Under the pieces are notes generated by a model, which did not search any database, was not told the DNA's origin, and saw nothing but the letters and a program-made list of their open reading frames with translations. A program made the position numbers and the translations under genes. Shown here piece by piece: positions 16,384 through 25,751 of a stretch of DNA of 64,000 bases (positions are counted from its first letter, which is position 1; each line of letters starts with the position of its first letter). This DNA comes from Photorhabdus khanii NC19 (GTDB lineage: Bacteria; Pseudomonadota; Gammaproteobacteria; Enterobacterales; Enterobacteriaceae). The stretch spans positions 336,191 to 400,190 of the forward strand of contig NZ_AYSJ01000015.1 of NCBI RefSeq assembly GCF_000517265.1, written 5' to 3'.

Positions 16384-17012
16384 GCTTTTTCTCCTGCTTG
16401 CACAACCTGATTCTCCAGCGGTGGGAAACCTGCTGCCCGGATAACCACGTTGTCGTCTGGTTTGATGGAAACCCGTTGATGCGGAGTGCCAAGCAGGATC
16501 ACATCACCTTCCTTCAAGGTGGCGAAATCACTTAATGCCGCGACTAATTCTGCGGCTGAACGCACTAGATCAGTGGTTGACCAGCGATCAACTTCCTGCC
16601 CATTGATTTCAGTAATGATGTCCAGTGCATCAACTGATTCAGGGTTGATCATTTGACCTATAGGGCAAAAACCATCACGACATTTCGCTTTAATGGCCGG
16701 GCGATAAAACGCTGTTTCAGGCAGGCTGACTTCATTAGCTAATGCATAACCTGCGATATATTCGGCTGCGTTTTCAGCGGTGACTTTACGGGCGGTTTTA
16801 CCTATCACCAGCGCCAGTGTTGCGCCGCTCTGAACCTCTTCTCCCGCAGGATGGGGAATAACGTCACCGGAGGTGATAACGGTATTCCGCGGTTTGATAA
16901 ACCATATCGGGGTTTTAGGCAGGGTGTTATAAGGCGCTTGCTGAAATGAGTCATGCCAGAAATCGACCTGACTCTGATGGTTGAGGGCTACGGCGAAGAC
17001 AGTGCCTTTCAT
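16380..17012 (-). CDS. hpaG1: HpaG N-terminal subunit (isomerase/decarboxylase, HpaG1)
   Basis: 210 residues from the ATG at 17012. I prefer this start over one at 17054 because AGAGGAG lies 6 nt before it and MKGTVFAVALNHQSQ is where HpaG proteins begin. Seen: WFIKPRNTVI, GATLALVIGKTARKV, KCRDGFCPIG and GDVILLGTPHQRV. It is the FAH-like partner of HpaG2 and the first gene of the eleven-gene operon, facing hpaR across a regulatory spacer of about 385 bp. Confidence 0.9.
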   Translation of the reverse strand: MKGTVFAVALNHQSQVDFWHDSFQQAPYNTLPKTPIWFIKPRNTVITSGDVIPHPAGEEVQSGATLALVIGKTARKVTAENAAEYIAGYALANEVSLPETAFYRPAIKAKCRDGFCPIGQMINPESVDALDIITEINGQEVDRWSTTDLVRSAAELVAALSDFATLKEGDVILLGTPHQRVSIKPDDNVVIRAAGFPPLENQVVQAGEKA

Positions 17013-17053
17013 TAACGACTCCTCTGAGCTTAAACAGACAGCTTTAAGATGCA

Positions 17054-17073
17054 TTTATTAATATATTAATAAA
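17054..17073. promoter_or_regulatory. Perfect 20-bp palindrome, probable HpaR operator
   Basis: A perfect palindrome with core ATTAATATATTAAT lies 42 bases before the hpaG1 start. A looser copy of the same half-sites (ATTAA, 8-nt spacer, TTAAT) is at 17168-17185. MarR-family repressors such as HpaR bind AT-rich palindromes of this size in the hpaR-hpaG spacer of E. coli; assignment here rests on position and symmetry only. Confidence 0.6.
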
Positions 17074-17121
17074 CCACAAATCGATTTGTTGCAATATGTT
17101 AATGTATTTGTTAATTTTAAT

Positions 17122-17137
17122 TGTGATCTCAGTAACA
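17122..17137. promoter_or_regulatory. Possible CRP site in the hpaG1-hpaR spacer
   Basis: TGTGATCTCAGTAACA matches the CRP pattern TGTGA-N6-TCACA at nine of ten core positions. The E. coli hpa meta operon is under catabolite control, as I recall, which fits. It lies about 110 bp upstream of the hpaG1 ATG. By-eye match only. Confidence 0.4.
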
Positions 17138-17398
17138 ATATCTTTGCTAAATTTGTTTTTTGTTATTATTAATCAATATGTTAATATTTTTTCAAATAAA
17201 ATTATCACTATTATATTAACTTTTTATTAACCTGGTTTTCGGGGTTTATTTTTGTTTACTTATTAATATTTTTATGATTTTTTCTTTGTGGTTGATGGAG
17301 TGACGTGCTAGTCTTTTTTATGGTGGTTATAGAGTGACATAGACACTCTCGACAGAGAGTAAATCAGTGATTAACTAAGATGAGAGCCTTCATTACCC

Positions 17399-17845
17399 AT
17401 GCATGAATCTCTGACAATTGCGTTACTTCAGGCGCGGGAAACCGCGATGGGTTTTTTCCGCCCAATCCTTAAGAGTCATAATTTGACTGAACAGCAGTGG
17501 CGTATTATTCGTGTACTGTCGAATAACCGGTCAATTGATTTTTATGATTTATCTTGCCAGACCTGTATTCTTCGTCCAAGTCTGACGGGGATATTGACTC
17601 GTATGGAACGTGATGGATTGATCTTTCGTCTTAAACCGATGAATGACCAGCGCAAACTTTATGTTTCTTTAACGCAGGATGGTCAGAAACTTTATGAAAA
17701 GGCGAAAGAGCAGGTTGAACAGGGATATCGGGCCATAGAAAAAGCCTTTTCGCCGGAGAAGATGGTTCAGCTTTCAGCGTTGTTGGAGGAGTTAATTGCT
17801 GTAGGTAAGAATTCGCCGGGAAATATGGATAAAGACGTTAAATAA
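17399..17845 (+). CDS. hpaR: MarR-family repressor HpaR
   Basis: 148 residues, normal for HpaR. Winged helix-turn-helix in the middle: RPSLTGILTRMERDGLI (recognition helix), then the wing PMNDQRKLYVSLTQDGQ. The N-terminal MHESLTIALLQARETAMGFF is almost the E. coli HpaR start as I recall it. It represses the divergent meta-cleavage operon until 4-hydroxyphenylacetate or homoprotocatechuate binds. The spacer on its left holds palindromes that suit it. A clear ribosome site is lacking before the ATG. It ends at a bidirectional terminator shared with ngrA. Confidence 0.93.
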   Translation: MHESLTIALLQARETAMGFFRPILKSHNLTEQQWRIIRVLSNNRSIDFYDLSCQTCILRPSLTGILTRMERDGLIFRLKPMNDQRKLYVSLTQDGQKLYEKAKEQVEQGYRAIEKAFSPEKMVQLSALLEELIAVGKNSPGNMDKDVK

Positions 17846-17882
17846 AAATTTTATTCAAAATAATGATGATGAATAACAGTAA

Positions 17883-17912
17883 AATTGCTGATCAGGGACG
17901 GTATCAGCAATT
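17883..17912. terminator. Bidirectional terminator between hpaR and ngrA
   Basis: A 10-bp perfect stem (AATTGCTGAT paired with ATCAGCAATT) around a 10-nt loop is followed by TGTTATTTTT on the plus strand. A-rich sequence on its other side serves the opposing gene. It lies between two convergent genes. Confidence 0.75.
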
Positions 17913-17923
17913 GTTATTTTTGG

Positions 17924-18667
17924 CTATTGAATAATTAGCGTTAATATTTCCTGTGGGTAGATAATAAATTGCCCATGGAATACTGTACCCGCCGGATAAT
18001 GGGGGGTGAGAGTTTCCCGCAATGCTAATGTTATTGCATTATTTTCAAGGGATAGGGCGGTAATTTCAGCCGCTTCAAAGCCAAAGAACCGTTTTACTTG
18101 TGGATAAAGCGCTTTATATAAGCTCTCTTTTACAGAGAAGGCGAGGGTAAATGCTTGTTCAAAGGGTAAATGACAATGTTTCAGGAGTTGAATTTCTCGG
18201 TCATTCACGATCATTTTTGTGATCTCATCCATATTTTGACGATTGACGATAGCTTCGATATCGACACCAATTAATCTGTTATCAGTTTGCGGTGCAGCCA
18301 GCACAATTGCACAATGAGATGAATGAGAAACAGAACCACAAATATCCTTTGGCCAAATTGGTGCGCGATCATGACCAGAGAGCAAATTAAACTCCGGTTG
18401 CCCTAATTGTGCTAAAAGTTGTCTGGCACAATAACGTGCTGCCAGATATTCAGCTCGTCGCTTGTTGACTGCCTTAGCCAACGTCGCAGGGAAGGGGAGA
18501 TTTAATTGTTCGAAGAGTTCATCGTGATAATGTGAAAGATCAAAACGGGCATGCCAAAAATTCACTTGGGGGTGTTTAACAACCGTTCCATACTCGATTT
18601 GAGTCATAAATTCACTGTTATGTTTTGGCAGTGATGCTTGATTGGTGTGTATAACTGTCTGTTCCAT
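17924..18667 (-). CDS. ngrA: Sfp/EntD-type 4'-phosphopantetheinyl transferase NgrA
   Basis: 247 residues. Family motifs in order: RRAEYLAARYCARQLL, DRAPIWP, GSVSHSSHCAIV, IGVDIEAI (with the two Mg-binding acids) and FSVKESLYKALYP. These define the EntD subgroup. The enzyme moves the phosphopantetheine arm of CoA onto carrier proteins of NRPS and PKS lines. In Photorhabdus the homologue NgrA is needed for siderophore, antibiotic and stilbene production and for supporting the nematode host. The start at 18667 gives about 20 extra N-terminal residues; Met21 is an alternative. It shares a terminator with hpaR and has the fimbrial operon behind it. Confidence 0.9.
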   Translation of the reverse strand: MEQTVIHTNQASLPKHNSEFMTQIEYGTVVKHPQVNFWHARFDLSHYHDELFEQLNLPFPATLAKAVNKRRAEYLAARYCARQLLAQLGQPEFNLLSGHDRAPIWPKDICGSVSHSSHCAIVLAAPQTDNRLIGVDIEAIVNRQNMDEITKMIVNDREIQLLKHCHLPFEQAFTLAFSVKESLYKALYPQVKRFFGFEAAEITALSLENNAITLALRETLTPHYPAGTVFHGQFIIYPQEILTLIIQ

Positions 18668-18712
18668 GTTTATTATCCAGAAGATGAAATATCCTACAGT
18701 CTATACTTAATA

Positions 18713-19726
18713 TCATTCATATTGAATTGTAAAATATGCTGTGGCATTAGCTTTTCCACCTGTTATTTTCTCATCGGTTTGGTAATAGCGGGCAGTGAAA
18801 GGTAATGTGTAGGTGACGTTTGTTGCTGCATGCCCGAAAACTAGCGGATTTTCCAGAGAAACAGGTGTTGTTCCCATATATAAGATTTGTATACCAACTC
18901 CTTTAGCTGTATTTTTACTATTGGGGTTATTTAATTGAATTATACTATCTGGGGCATAATTTATTTTTTCTCCTGAAAAAGTAATTTTGGGCTTAACACT
19001 TTCTGTACATTTAATTTCGATATTGAAACCCGCATTACCCGCAGTAGAGCCTATACCTTTAAATAAATAACTATTCACACGACCAAAATCGACCATTGGC
19101 CTTGGGGTTGTTGTCGAGCAAGTTTGAGTTTTTATCGTGTAGTTGTTCTTAGTTTTTATTCTTATTAATTCTGTACCTGCAAGTGTCTGTAACATAGCAA
19201 TCTTTCTTGGCCTGAGCATTTTCCCTGATGCCAACGTTCCTTCTTGGTAAAGATAAATACTGATTTTTCCTATATCTTTTAATGTCATTCCATCTTTATA
19301 TTTATAAATGTAATTACTGCCACTTGTTGTGGGTAATTTCATATTTTCTTCTTCTCCAGAGGCAGTAATATAGAAATAGAGATTATCTATTCCTGTGGTT
19401 ATCATACCTGTGCCATGAGGTGTATTTCCAGCTTTAGATGGATATACATCTCCCGTAAAAATAAGCGGTTCTCCTGTTGGATCACAATCATGGGGATTAA
19501 GAAGCGGCGTATTTTCATTAATATTCATGAGTTGGGCGAGTTGCAATGGTCTAAACTCGCCAACAAGAATGCTTTTTTTCTCATTTATATTGGGATTAAT
19601 GTTAATACTATTAAGCTCAATATCTAAGCTAATCTGTTTTGCATTTAATAAGCAGCGTGCGTATGTGTTTGTAATACTGAGTAATATTAATGTAAATATT
19701 GTGATTATCATTAAGTAGCGTTTCAT
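18713..19726 (-). CDS. Fimbrial tip/minor subunit protein (distal paralogue)
   Basis: 337 residues with a signal peptide (MKRYLMIITIFTLILLSI..TYA, cleavage near residue 23) and then a mature protein with several paired Cys. The C-terminal 150 residues form a pilin-like domain ending TGGKANATAYFTIQYE, the donor-strand-compatible end of FimG/FimH-type subunits. An N-terminal domain of about 180 residues suggests an adhesin. It resembles the next gene upstream (19948-20913) over its whole length. It is the last gene of the fimbrial operon and probably the tip adhesin or adaptor. Secreted via Sec, then the chaperone-usher route. Confidence 0.75.
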   Translation of the reverse strand: MKRYLMIITIFTLILLSITNTYARCLLNAKQISLDIELNSININPNINEKKSILVGEFRPLQLAQLMNINENTPLLNPHDCDPTGEPLIFTGDVYPSKAGNTPHGTGMITTGIDNLYFYITASGEEENMKLPTTSGSNYIYKYKDGMTLKDIGKISIYLYQEGTLASGKMLRPRKIAMLQTLAGTELIRIKTKNNYTIKTQTCSTTTPRPMVDFGRVNSYLFKGIGSTAGNAGFNIEIKCTESVKPKITFSGEKINYAPDSIIQLNNPNSKNTAKGVGIQILYMGTTPVSLENPLVFGHAATNVTYTLPFTARYYQTDEKITGGKANATAYFTIQYE

Positions 19727-19749
19727 ATATATTCCAGTTGAGATTTATT

Positions 19750-19895
19750 CTTAATTGTCGATAATTCAATGAAGCCAGAATAATGCTATTATCTTTCTGA
19801 TATAATTTACTGGTGAAATTAATAGGGCAGATTTATTTCTCGTATAAATCTGCTTTTAATTATTTGTTAACACGACTGCGGAGAGTTTCGCTTTT
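19750..19895 (-). pseudogene. Decayed copy of the usher gene 3' end
   Basis: This spacer between the two tip-protein genes aligns by eye with the last about 150 bp of the usher gene (20941-21090). Shared words include CAATGAAGCCAG, GATATAATTTACTG and AATCAGCTTTTAATT with a few differences. It no longer has an open frame. It shows that a block of usher end plus tip gene was duplicated in tandem and the extra usher part then decayed. Confidence 0.8.
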
Positions 19896-19947
19896 TATAT
19901 GTTAGCATAATGTTAATATGCTAATATCAATAGAGGGAGTTGTAAAG

Positions 19948-20913
19948 CTATTTATATTCAATTGTAAAATGTACTGTGCCATTAGCTTTTCCACCTGTTA
20001 TTTTATCATCAGTTTGATAATAGTGAGCAGTAAGTGGTAAATAATAGAGATTTTTTTCACTACTTCCCCACTCAGATATAGGAATACGTGTGTTCATATC
20101 AACAGGTCTATTTTTATGTAATAATTGAACACCAATACCTTTGGCTGTGTTTCCATCGCCGTATTGATGTAATTTAATAATGTTATTTAGGCTTGAACTC
20201 ACTACTTCCCCTGAGAAACTAATATCAGGGATATTTTTATCTTTACATTGAATCAAAATATAAAAATCATTACGACCGGCTATAGAACCTTTTCCTTTAA
20301 ATGCAGAAGAATGAATCTTTCCGAGTTTTATTTCTTTATAGGGTGTTGATGTCATACAGCTTTTACTGCCAATGATATTGTCCTTGTTATATGTGATATT
20401 TATTAATTTTTTACCATCATCTGTTGATAAAGAAGATATCAACCCTTTTTCTAGTATAGAGCCTGATCGGATATCTCTTTCTTGAATAAGCTCAATTTTT
20501 ATTTTCCCGATATCTCTTAAAGTTATTTTTTTATTGATATCATCATGAGAGCTACCATTTCCATCATAGGATACGACAAAATATAAATTATCTACACTTG
20601 TATTTATCCGGCCACTATCTTTGAATGGTTTTATTTCACCTGATTTTGTTTTATGAACTATATTTTCATTACTATCACAGATAGCAATAGTTGCATCGGC
20701 TTTAATTCCTACTTTGTTAGCCAGCTCCATTGGGCCATATTCAGCGATAGTAATAGGTCTTCGAGTGTTAAAATCTGCATTGATAATTTCATTTATATTA
20801 ACATTTAAATCAATAGTTTTAAATTTTTTGTTTAATGTACATGTAGCAATTGATTTTGTGATATTGAATAGTGTCAGTATTAATATTGCCAGTGTAATTA
20901 ATTTATTTTTCAT
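19948..20913 (-). CDS. Fimbrial tip/minor subunit protein (proximal paralogue)
   Basis: 321 residues: signal peptide (MKNKLITLAILILTLFNI..SIA) and a mature part with Cys pairs (ATCTLNKKF, GSKCMTSTP-like). It ends in the pilin-type YYLPLTAHYYQTDDKITGGK and VHFTIEYK. Same architecture as the downstream paralogue; N-terminal about 180-residue domain plus pilin domain. Begins 27 nt after the usher stop. Likely a two-domain adhesin or its adaptor. Ligand unknown. Confidence 0.75.
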   Translation of the reverse strand: MKNKLITLAILILTLFNITKSIATCTLNKKFKTIDLNVNINEIINADFNTRRPITIAEYGPMELANKVGIKADATIAICDSNENIVHKTKSGEIKPFKDSGRINTSVDNLYFVVSYDGNGSSHDDINKKITLRDIGKIKIELIQERDIRSGSILEKGLISSLSTDDGKKLINITYNKDNIIGSKSCMTSTPYKEIKLGKIHSSAFKGKGSIAGRNDFYILIQCKDKNIPDISFSGEVVSSSLNNIIKLHQYGDGNTAKGIGVQLLHKNRPVDMNTRIPISEWGSSEKNLYYLPLTAHYYQTDDKITGGKANGTVHFTIEYK

Positions 20914-20940
20914 ATTGTTCCGGGATAAATATTCTCTTAG

Positions 20941-23421
20941 TTACTGACAACTCAATGAAGCCAGGATAATACCATTATTTTTTTGATATAATTTACTGTC
21001 AAAATTAATATAACAGCTTTGTTTATCGCCTAAATCAGCTTTTAATTCTGCTGTGTCACTCACACCGCTGAGGAAGACTTCACTTCTTTCATTCACCATA
21101 CCATTGACGCCATTCTTACCGGTGATTACCGTTCCGAAAGGGAGTTTTTTACCTTTATGCTGTAAAGTTAAAAATACTCTATGACCAACGCGAATAGAAT
21201 AATCCGCCAGTACCAATGCGCCTTTCGTTGGAATAACTTTAGCCGTCGGGTTGTCAATATCGACGTCATCACCGAATGTATTTGTATCAAGAGATAACGC
21301 GTTTTCCCGATATTGCGATATATAAGGAACAACGGTATATCCCCGCCAGTCGGTACTGATAGAAGTATTGTTAAGTATTTTTGCATTGGCTGCTCCAGGG
21401 GCGCGGATTAAGGCACTAGCGCCGCTTTCGCTGATATTTTGAGCCAGTGTAACGCCGTAGGGATGTGCAATAATTGCACCCTCTAATCCATAATTAATGC
21501 GTTGATTTTTGCCATGATCCGTGGTGTAACCGGCATTAATTGAACCATATGATCCTCTGTAATATAAGCTGGCGGCATTACCTGATTCTTTTTCTTTCTC
21601 TGATTTTTCGTAACTGTAATCCTGAGAAATGGTATAACTTAGATTTTGTTGTTCCAGTAACGAGCCGGATAATGACATCGAATGCTGGCTGTCACCGTTT
21701 GTATTATAAGAGGTGTTATAATCTACGGTTGCACTGTGATTACCTGATGGCAGCCACTTATCCAAAGGAACACTGATATTGAGTGAAAAAACCTGGTCGT
21801 TATTGATTCGTGAGCGATTACGGTGATAATTGTAGCCCAACGATAAAGAGATATCATGAATACTGGTGTTATAAGACATAGAATATGACTGATTCTTGCT
21901 GGTTTTATCTTGCCAGTAATCTTGTTGCCAGGCAGATAATGAAAAACTGCCATATTTACCTAAACTCTGGCCCATTGTTATTTGCATCCGGTTTTTTGGC
22001 GCGCTATTTCGGTGGTTATCAGTAAATTGGTGGTTATTATTGGCATCGCTAAAGCTGTAATAACCATTGGTATTATAGCGATAGCCCGCTAATGTCACGG
22101 TTGTATTGGTCGCGGTAAAACCTTTGCTGTAACGTATCTGATAAGACTGGCCGGTTTTCTTTTTTCCGTTTGGGAAATGCGTTTTTGCATTTGTTACATC
22201 GATTGACACCGCACCAAGTGAGCCGAGATTATGCCCTAAGCCTAATGCACTGCCTAAATAGTCAGGAGAAGCAATGACGCCACCATAAATTGTGGTGCTG
22301 TCCCATAACCCGTAAATAGCCTCTGTCTGAATAAACCTTTTTTTACTGGTTTGTTTGCTGCCACTGAATTTACCGAGATTAACCAGGTATTTCATTTGGC
22401 CTGCACGGATCATCAAGGGTGAGGCAGAAAAGGGCTGAGTAAATTTCCTGACTTTGCCATTTTCTTCATAAATGGATACTTCCAGATCGCCATTAAGGTT
22501 GCTGGGATAAATATCGGTAATTTCAAAGGCACCCGGTGGAACAAAAGTTTGATAAATAAGATTATCTTTCTGATGGACTTCTATTCTGGCGTGAGTCATG
22601 GCAATACCGCGAACAACAGGGGCAAAACCTTGCTGGCTATCCGGCAGCATTTGGCTATCAGACATCAATTTAACGCCATTAAAAGTAAAACTATCGAATA
22701 CCATACTGTCGGTTGATGTTTCACCCAATACCAGACGGGATCTTAATGGACGAATATCCCGTTCAGCATAGGCTTTAAGTGATTTCCATTCAGATGTTGT
22801 GTTATTACGGCTGTAATAACTACTATGGCGAACACGCCACGGACCTAAATTAACACCACTGCGTAAATTCAGATATTGATTCTGTTCACGTTGATTTTTA
22901 TTCCAGGATTGCATTCCTGTCAGATGATAATTGGTGAAAAACATAGGCAAACCATCATTCCACTGATCAGGAGAGATATCACCCCTGATTTGTGATCTCA
23001 TTGCCGCCTGAGGAAAATTCAGGTGCAAAGTAAGCTGACTTAAATCCAGCTCTGTTGATGCCTGTTTGATATATTTCTCTGGTTGAGAAATGATTGCTTG
23101 TTCAGAAAGTGACGCTAATTCAGGAAAGCTTTCTGTTTTTACCCCGATTTCCTTTAGTAAGCTGACAGATAGCTCAGGGCAAAGTTTATCTCCACACTCG
23201 ATAAAGGAGAGATTTTTAATGCCGATATCTTTCTTATTGACAATAACATTCACTTTATAGACGCCTGGAATGTGAGAATCTGTTTTTGCCAGGCTATCCA
23301 GGTTAATATTTTCCCGGTCTTCATCTGATAATTGTAATGCATTGATATCAAAGTATAGCTCTGCATAGGCTGGCAATGATAAACAATAAGCAATTAAAGC
23401 AACGCTGATTATTTTTTTCAC
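20941..23421 (-). CDS. Outer-membrane fimbrial usher (FimD/PapC family)
   Basis: 826 residues, full length for the family. Signal peptide ending PAYA, then the N-terminal domain (AELYFDINALQLSDEDR). The long beta-barrel has GINLGPWRVRHSS-like repeats, the ERDIRPLRSRLVLGE signature and a FAPVVRGIA plug-proximal motif, and the C-terminal domain ends with a Cys pair (DKQSCYINFDSKL, ASLSCQ). It forms the pore through which chaperone-subunit complexes are polymerised. It sits between the chaperone and the tip genes, as expected. No frameshift seen. Confidence 0.93.
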   Translation of the reverse strand: MKKIISVALIAYCLSLPAYAELYFDINALQLSDEDRENINLDSLAKTDSHIPGVYKVNVIVNKKDIGIKNLSFIECGDKLCPELSVSLLKEIGVKTESFPELASLSEQAIISQPEKYIKQASTELDLSQLTLHLNFPQAAMRSQIRGDISPDQWNDGLPMFFTNYHLTGMQSWNKNQREQNQYLNLRSGVNLGPWRVRHSSYYSRNNTTSEWKSLKAYAERDIRPLRSRLVLGETSTDSMVFDSFTFNGVKLMSDSQMLPDSQQGFAPVVRGIAMTHARIEVHQKDNLIYQTFVPPGAFEITDIYPSNLNGDLEVSIYEENGKVRKFTQPFSASPLMIRAGQMKYLVNLGKFSGSKQTSKKRFIQTEAIYGLWDSTTIYGGVIASPDYLGSALGLGHNLGSLGAVSIDVTNAKTHFPNGKKKTGQSYQIRYSKGFTATNTTVTLAGYRYNTNGYYSFSDANNNHQFTDNHRNSAPKNRMQITMGQSLGKYGSFSLSAWQQDYWQDKTSKNQSYSMSYNTSIHDISLSLGYNYHRNRSRINNDQVFSLNISVPLDKWLPSGNHSATVDYNTSYNTNGDSQHSMSLSGSLLEQQNLSYTISQDYSYEKSEKEKESGNAASLYYRGSYGSINAGYTTDHGKNQRINYGLEGAIIAHPYGVTLAQNISESGASALIRAPGAANAKILNNTSISTDWRGYTVVPYISQYRENALSLDTNTFGDDVDIDNPTAKVIPTKGALVLADYSIRVGHRVFLTLQHKGKKLPFGTVITGKNGVNGMVNERSEVFLSGVSDTAELKADLGDKQSCYINFDSKLYQKNNGIILASLSCQ

Positions 23422-23444
23422 AATACACTCATCAGATTATTTGA

Positions 23445-24113
23445 TCAGAAACTAAATTGGCGCTCTTCTGTTGTTCCACCGTAGTCATTGATAGCAGTCA
23501 GAGTCACCTTTTTTATGCCATTTTGGGCGGGAAATACCTTGTTGCTAAAAGGTGGAATAAATCCGGGTTTATCGATTAATTTCTCGTCAATTCTCATCGC
23601 ATTAAGATTAACGTAATAGGCCGTAGGGTTGGTTAACTGAATGCCATTGGTATTACGTGATATTTCTAAACGATTGATTGCATTATTAGCGTCATTATCA
23701 GATAGCCCGGTTGGACGATAAATCAGTTTGATAATGTTTTTTATCGTGATGATCATTTTACTGTTATCATTTTTTTCCACTGCTGGAATAGCGTTGACAT
23801 TTAGCAAAAATATCGATTCCCGATCCGCTGGCAGATGATTGCCGATATATGAAACACGGATCTGATGTTCGCTCTCTTTTGACACTTTAAACAGTGGTGG
23901 GGTGATAACAAACGGTACTTTTTTCTGGCTGTTATCGATATTATCTATCCACGACTGAACAAGATAAGGCCTTTCTGTGTCCGAGTTTGTGATAGAAATA
24001 GTGGCTTCTTTTTGTGAGCCATTATAGATAAGGCGAGTTCCACCTAAAGTTATTCCTGCTTGTGCCTGAAATACAAATATGGCAAGAATAAATGAAATAA
24101 TAATACGAAACAT
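23445..24113 (-). CDS. Periplasmic fimbrial chaperone (PapD family)
   Basis: 222 residues with a signal peptide ending FQAQA. Seen: GITLGGTRLIYNGSQKEATI, with the N-terminal strand and the conserved Arg of the subunit-anchoring pair; RPYLVQSWIDN, and FVITPPLFKVS, then IKNIIKLIYRPTGL, the conserved F1-G1 region preceding the second Ig domain. It folds and caps fimbrial subunits in the periplasm. Located between major pilin and usher. Confidence 0.92.
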   Translation of the reverse strand: MFRIIISFILAIFVFQAQAGITLGGTRLIYNGSQKEATISITNSDTERPYLVQSWIDNIDNSQKKVPFVITPPLFKVSKESEHQIRVSYIGNHLPADRESIFLLNVNAIPAVEKNDNSKMIITIKNIIKLIYRPTGLSDNDANNAINRLEISRNTNGIQLTNPTAYYVNLNAMRIDEKLIDKPGFIPPFSNKVFPAQNGIKKVTLTAINDYGGTTEERQFSF

Positions 24114-24164
24114 TTTTGTTCCTTAAACTAAAAATGACTCACAGGATGTGAGGTAAATATTTAC

Positions 24165-24701
24165 TTATGGATAAGTAATTGTGAATTTTACTTCACTGGT
24201 AAAAGCACCAACAGTAATTGGATTTTTTGTTGATACTAAATCGGCATCAAGATTAATAGCTGTAGCCTTATTCTTTATCTTAATAATATCATTAGGTTTT
24301 ATTTGTTGGTCACCATTATCTTTGTCATATAGAGCAATCGCGACATTTTTAAGTGTTGTCGGGAAATAATTAATATTACTGTTGGTAGATCCATTGTCTG
24401 CCGTTCCTGCTGTAAACTGAGCCTTAATATTTGCGTAATCAGGGCAGTTTGTAAGGTGAATCGTAACAGGTTTCTTGACATTTAATAAGGAAGCGTTAGC
24501 CGATTTATTTAATGCTGTAATTACAATACCAAAATTTATGTCAAACTCTTTGCCACCAGTGCCAGTGCCACCGGTGATAGAACAAGTTGAATCTAAAATG
24601 GTCCCTCTGAATTTAATTACTCCATCATGAGATAACACATTGAAACTGGTAAAGATCCCCAATACCATAGCCAAAGAAACCCAAATAAAATTCTTTCTCA
24701 T
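24165..24701 (-). CDS. Major fimbrial subunit
   Basis: 178 residues: signal peptide (about 24 residues, ending LSHDG), the N-terminal KFRGTILDSTCSI strand with the first Cys, LTNCPDY with the second, and a C-terminal VKFTITYP that resembles the penultimate-Tyr ending recognised by chaperones. Type-1/MR/P-like pilin. It is first in the operon, as major pilin genes usually are. No recombinase gene and no convincing inverted-repeat pair for an invertible promoter were seen upstream. Confidence 0.88.
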   Translation of the reverse strand: MRKNFIWVSLAMVLGIFTSFNVLSHDGVIKFRGTILDSTCSITGGTGTGGKEFDINFGIVITALNKSANASLLNVKKPVTIHLTNCPDYANIKAQFTAGTADNGSTNSNINYFPTTLKNVAIALYDKDNGDQQIKPNDIIKIKNKATAINLDADLVSTKNPITVGAFTSEVKFTITYP

Positions 24702-25751
24702 TTAAAAATACCTTACCTTGAATAAAAATGTGTGTGATTTTTTCTGTGTAATAAAACTATATACCCAACCAGAGTTATAATTTAATGGTTGATTATATAA
24801 TTGAATTAATTTACATAGTGATATATAACTCGATTGAGTTTTTACCTCTATTTTGTATATGCTTTTAATTTTTTACTAAGCATCTTTTACTGATAAATAG
24901 TTTGTCAGTAATTTCTGTGATTTTTTCTGGATATATCATCATGTTTGTTAATAATAATCTTTGATATTAATTTTAGCCCAAGGAGCAATTTTTTCTCCCA
25001 AATATCATCTATTACTGCAAATTTTTTAACGTTATTAATAATGATTCTTATTTTTGTTAAAATATCGCAAGTACCAAGATAAGATAAATTTTCATACCAA
25101 TCATGAAATTTTACAAGGTGATTGTTATCATGCAGTGAAAAGCGCTTGTGGGCAAGATATATACATGGATAAATTTATCTTTATTGTCTGTTGAGCGGAT
25201 GTCCACTAGTGAAATAACTGCGTTAATGAAAGACGAACTACCACTGTTAAGCTCGGCATATGTATCTTAATACAGAGACTCACATCAATGTTCTGATTGA
25301 GCGAATCATTGTACTGCTATATTAATACAATTAGAAAAACTGCCATCTTGATTATGATTACGATAGCAACAATTTTTTCTTAATATTACTAACTTGTTTT
25401 CAATTTGGAACTTTCATCTTCCTTTAGGGCTATTCTCATGCGATGAAGAGGAGTATTAACTAAAATATGATCTTTTTCAACAACTTAAATAAAAAAATAG
25501 TGTTTTTTTTCTGTTTTATAAAAATATCTTGTTATTTCATAATGTTATAATTATAAATTAATCGTTTGATTTGGTGTGTTTGTATGTAATTTTCAAATTT
25601 AAACAATTGATTAAATGTTTTGAACAGGGGAGATAGTAGTGATATTTATTATCTAATCTAATGTTTTATCATTAATAATGATATGAATCAGACGATTTAG
25701 TTCTTTTTTTCTGGTTATTTGTTGGGATATTCTATTGCTAATGATTAGGTC
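24702..25751. other. Long AT-rich non-coding region upstream of the fimbrial operon
   Basis: About 1050 bases with very low GC and no credible gene. The only modest frame, around 25150-25270, encodes a short stretch including MSTSEITALMKDELPLL without a start or partner. The fimbrial promoter must lie at its left end. I looked for paired inverted repeats of the kind that flank phase-variable fim/mrp/mad promoters and did not find a clear pair by eye. Confidence 0.5.
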
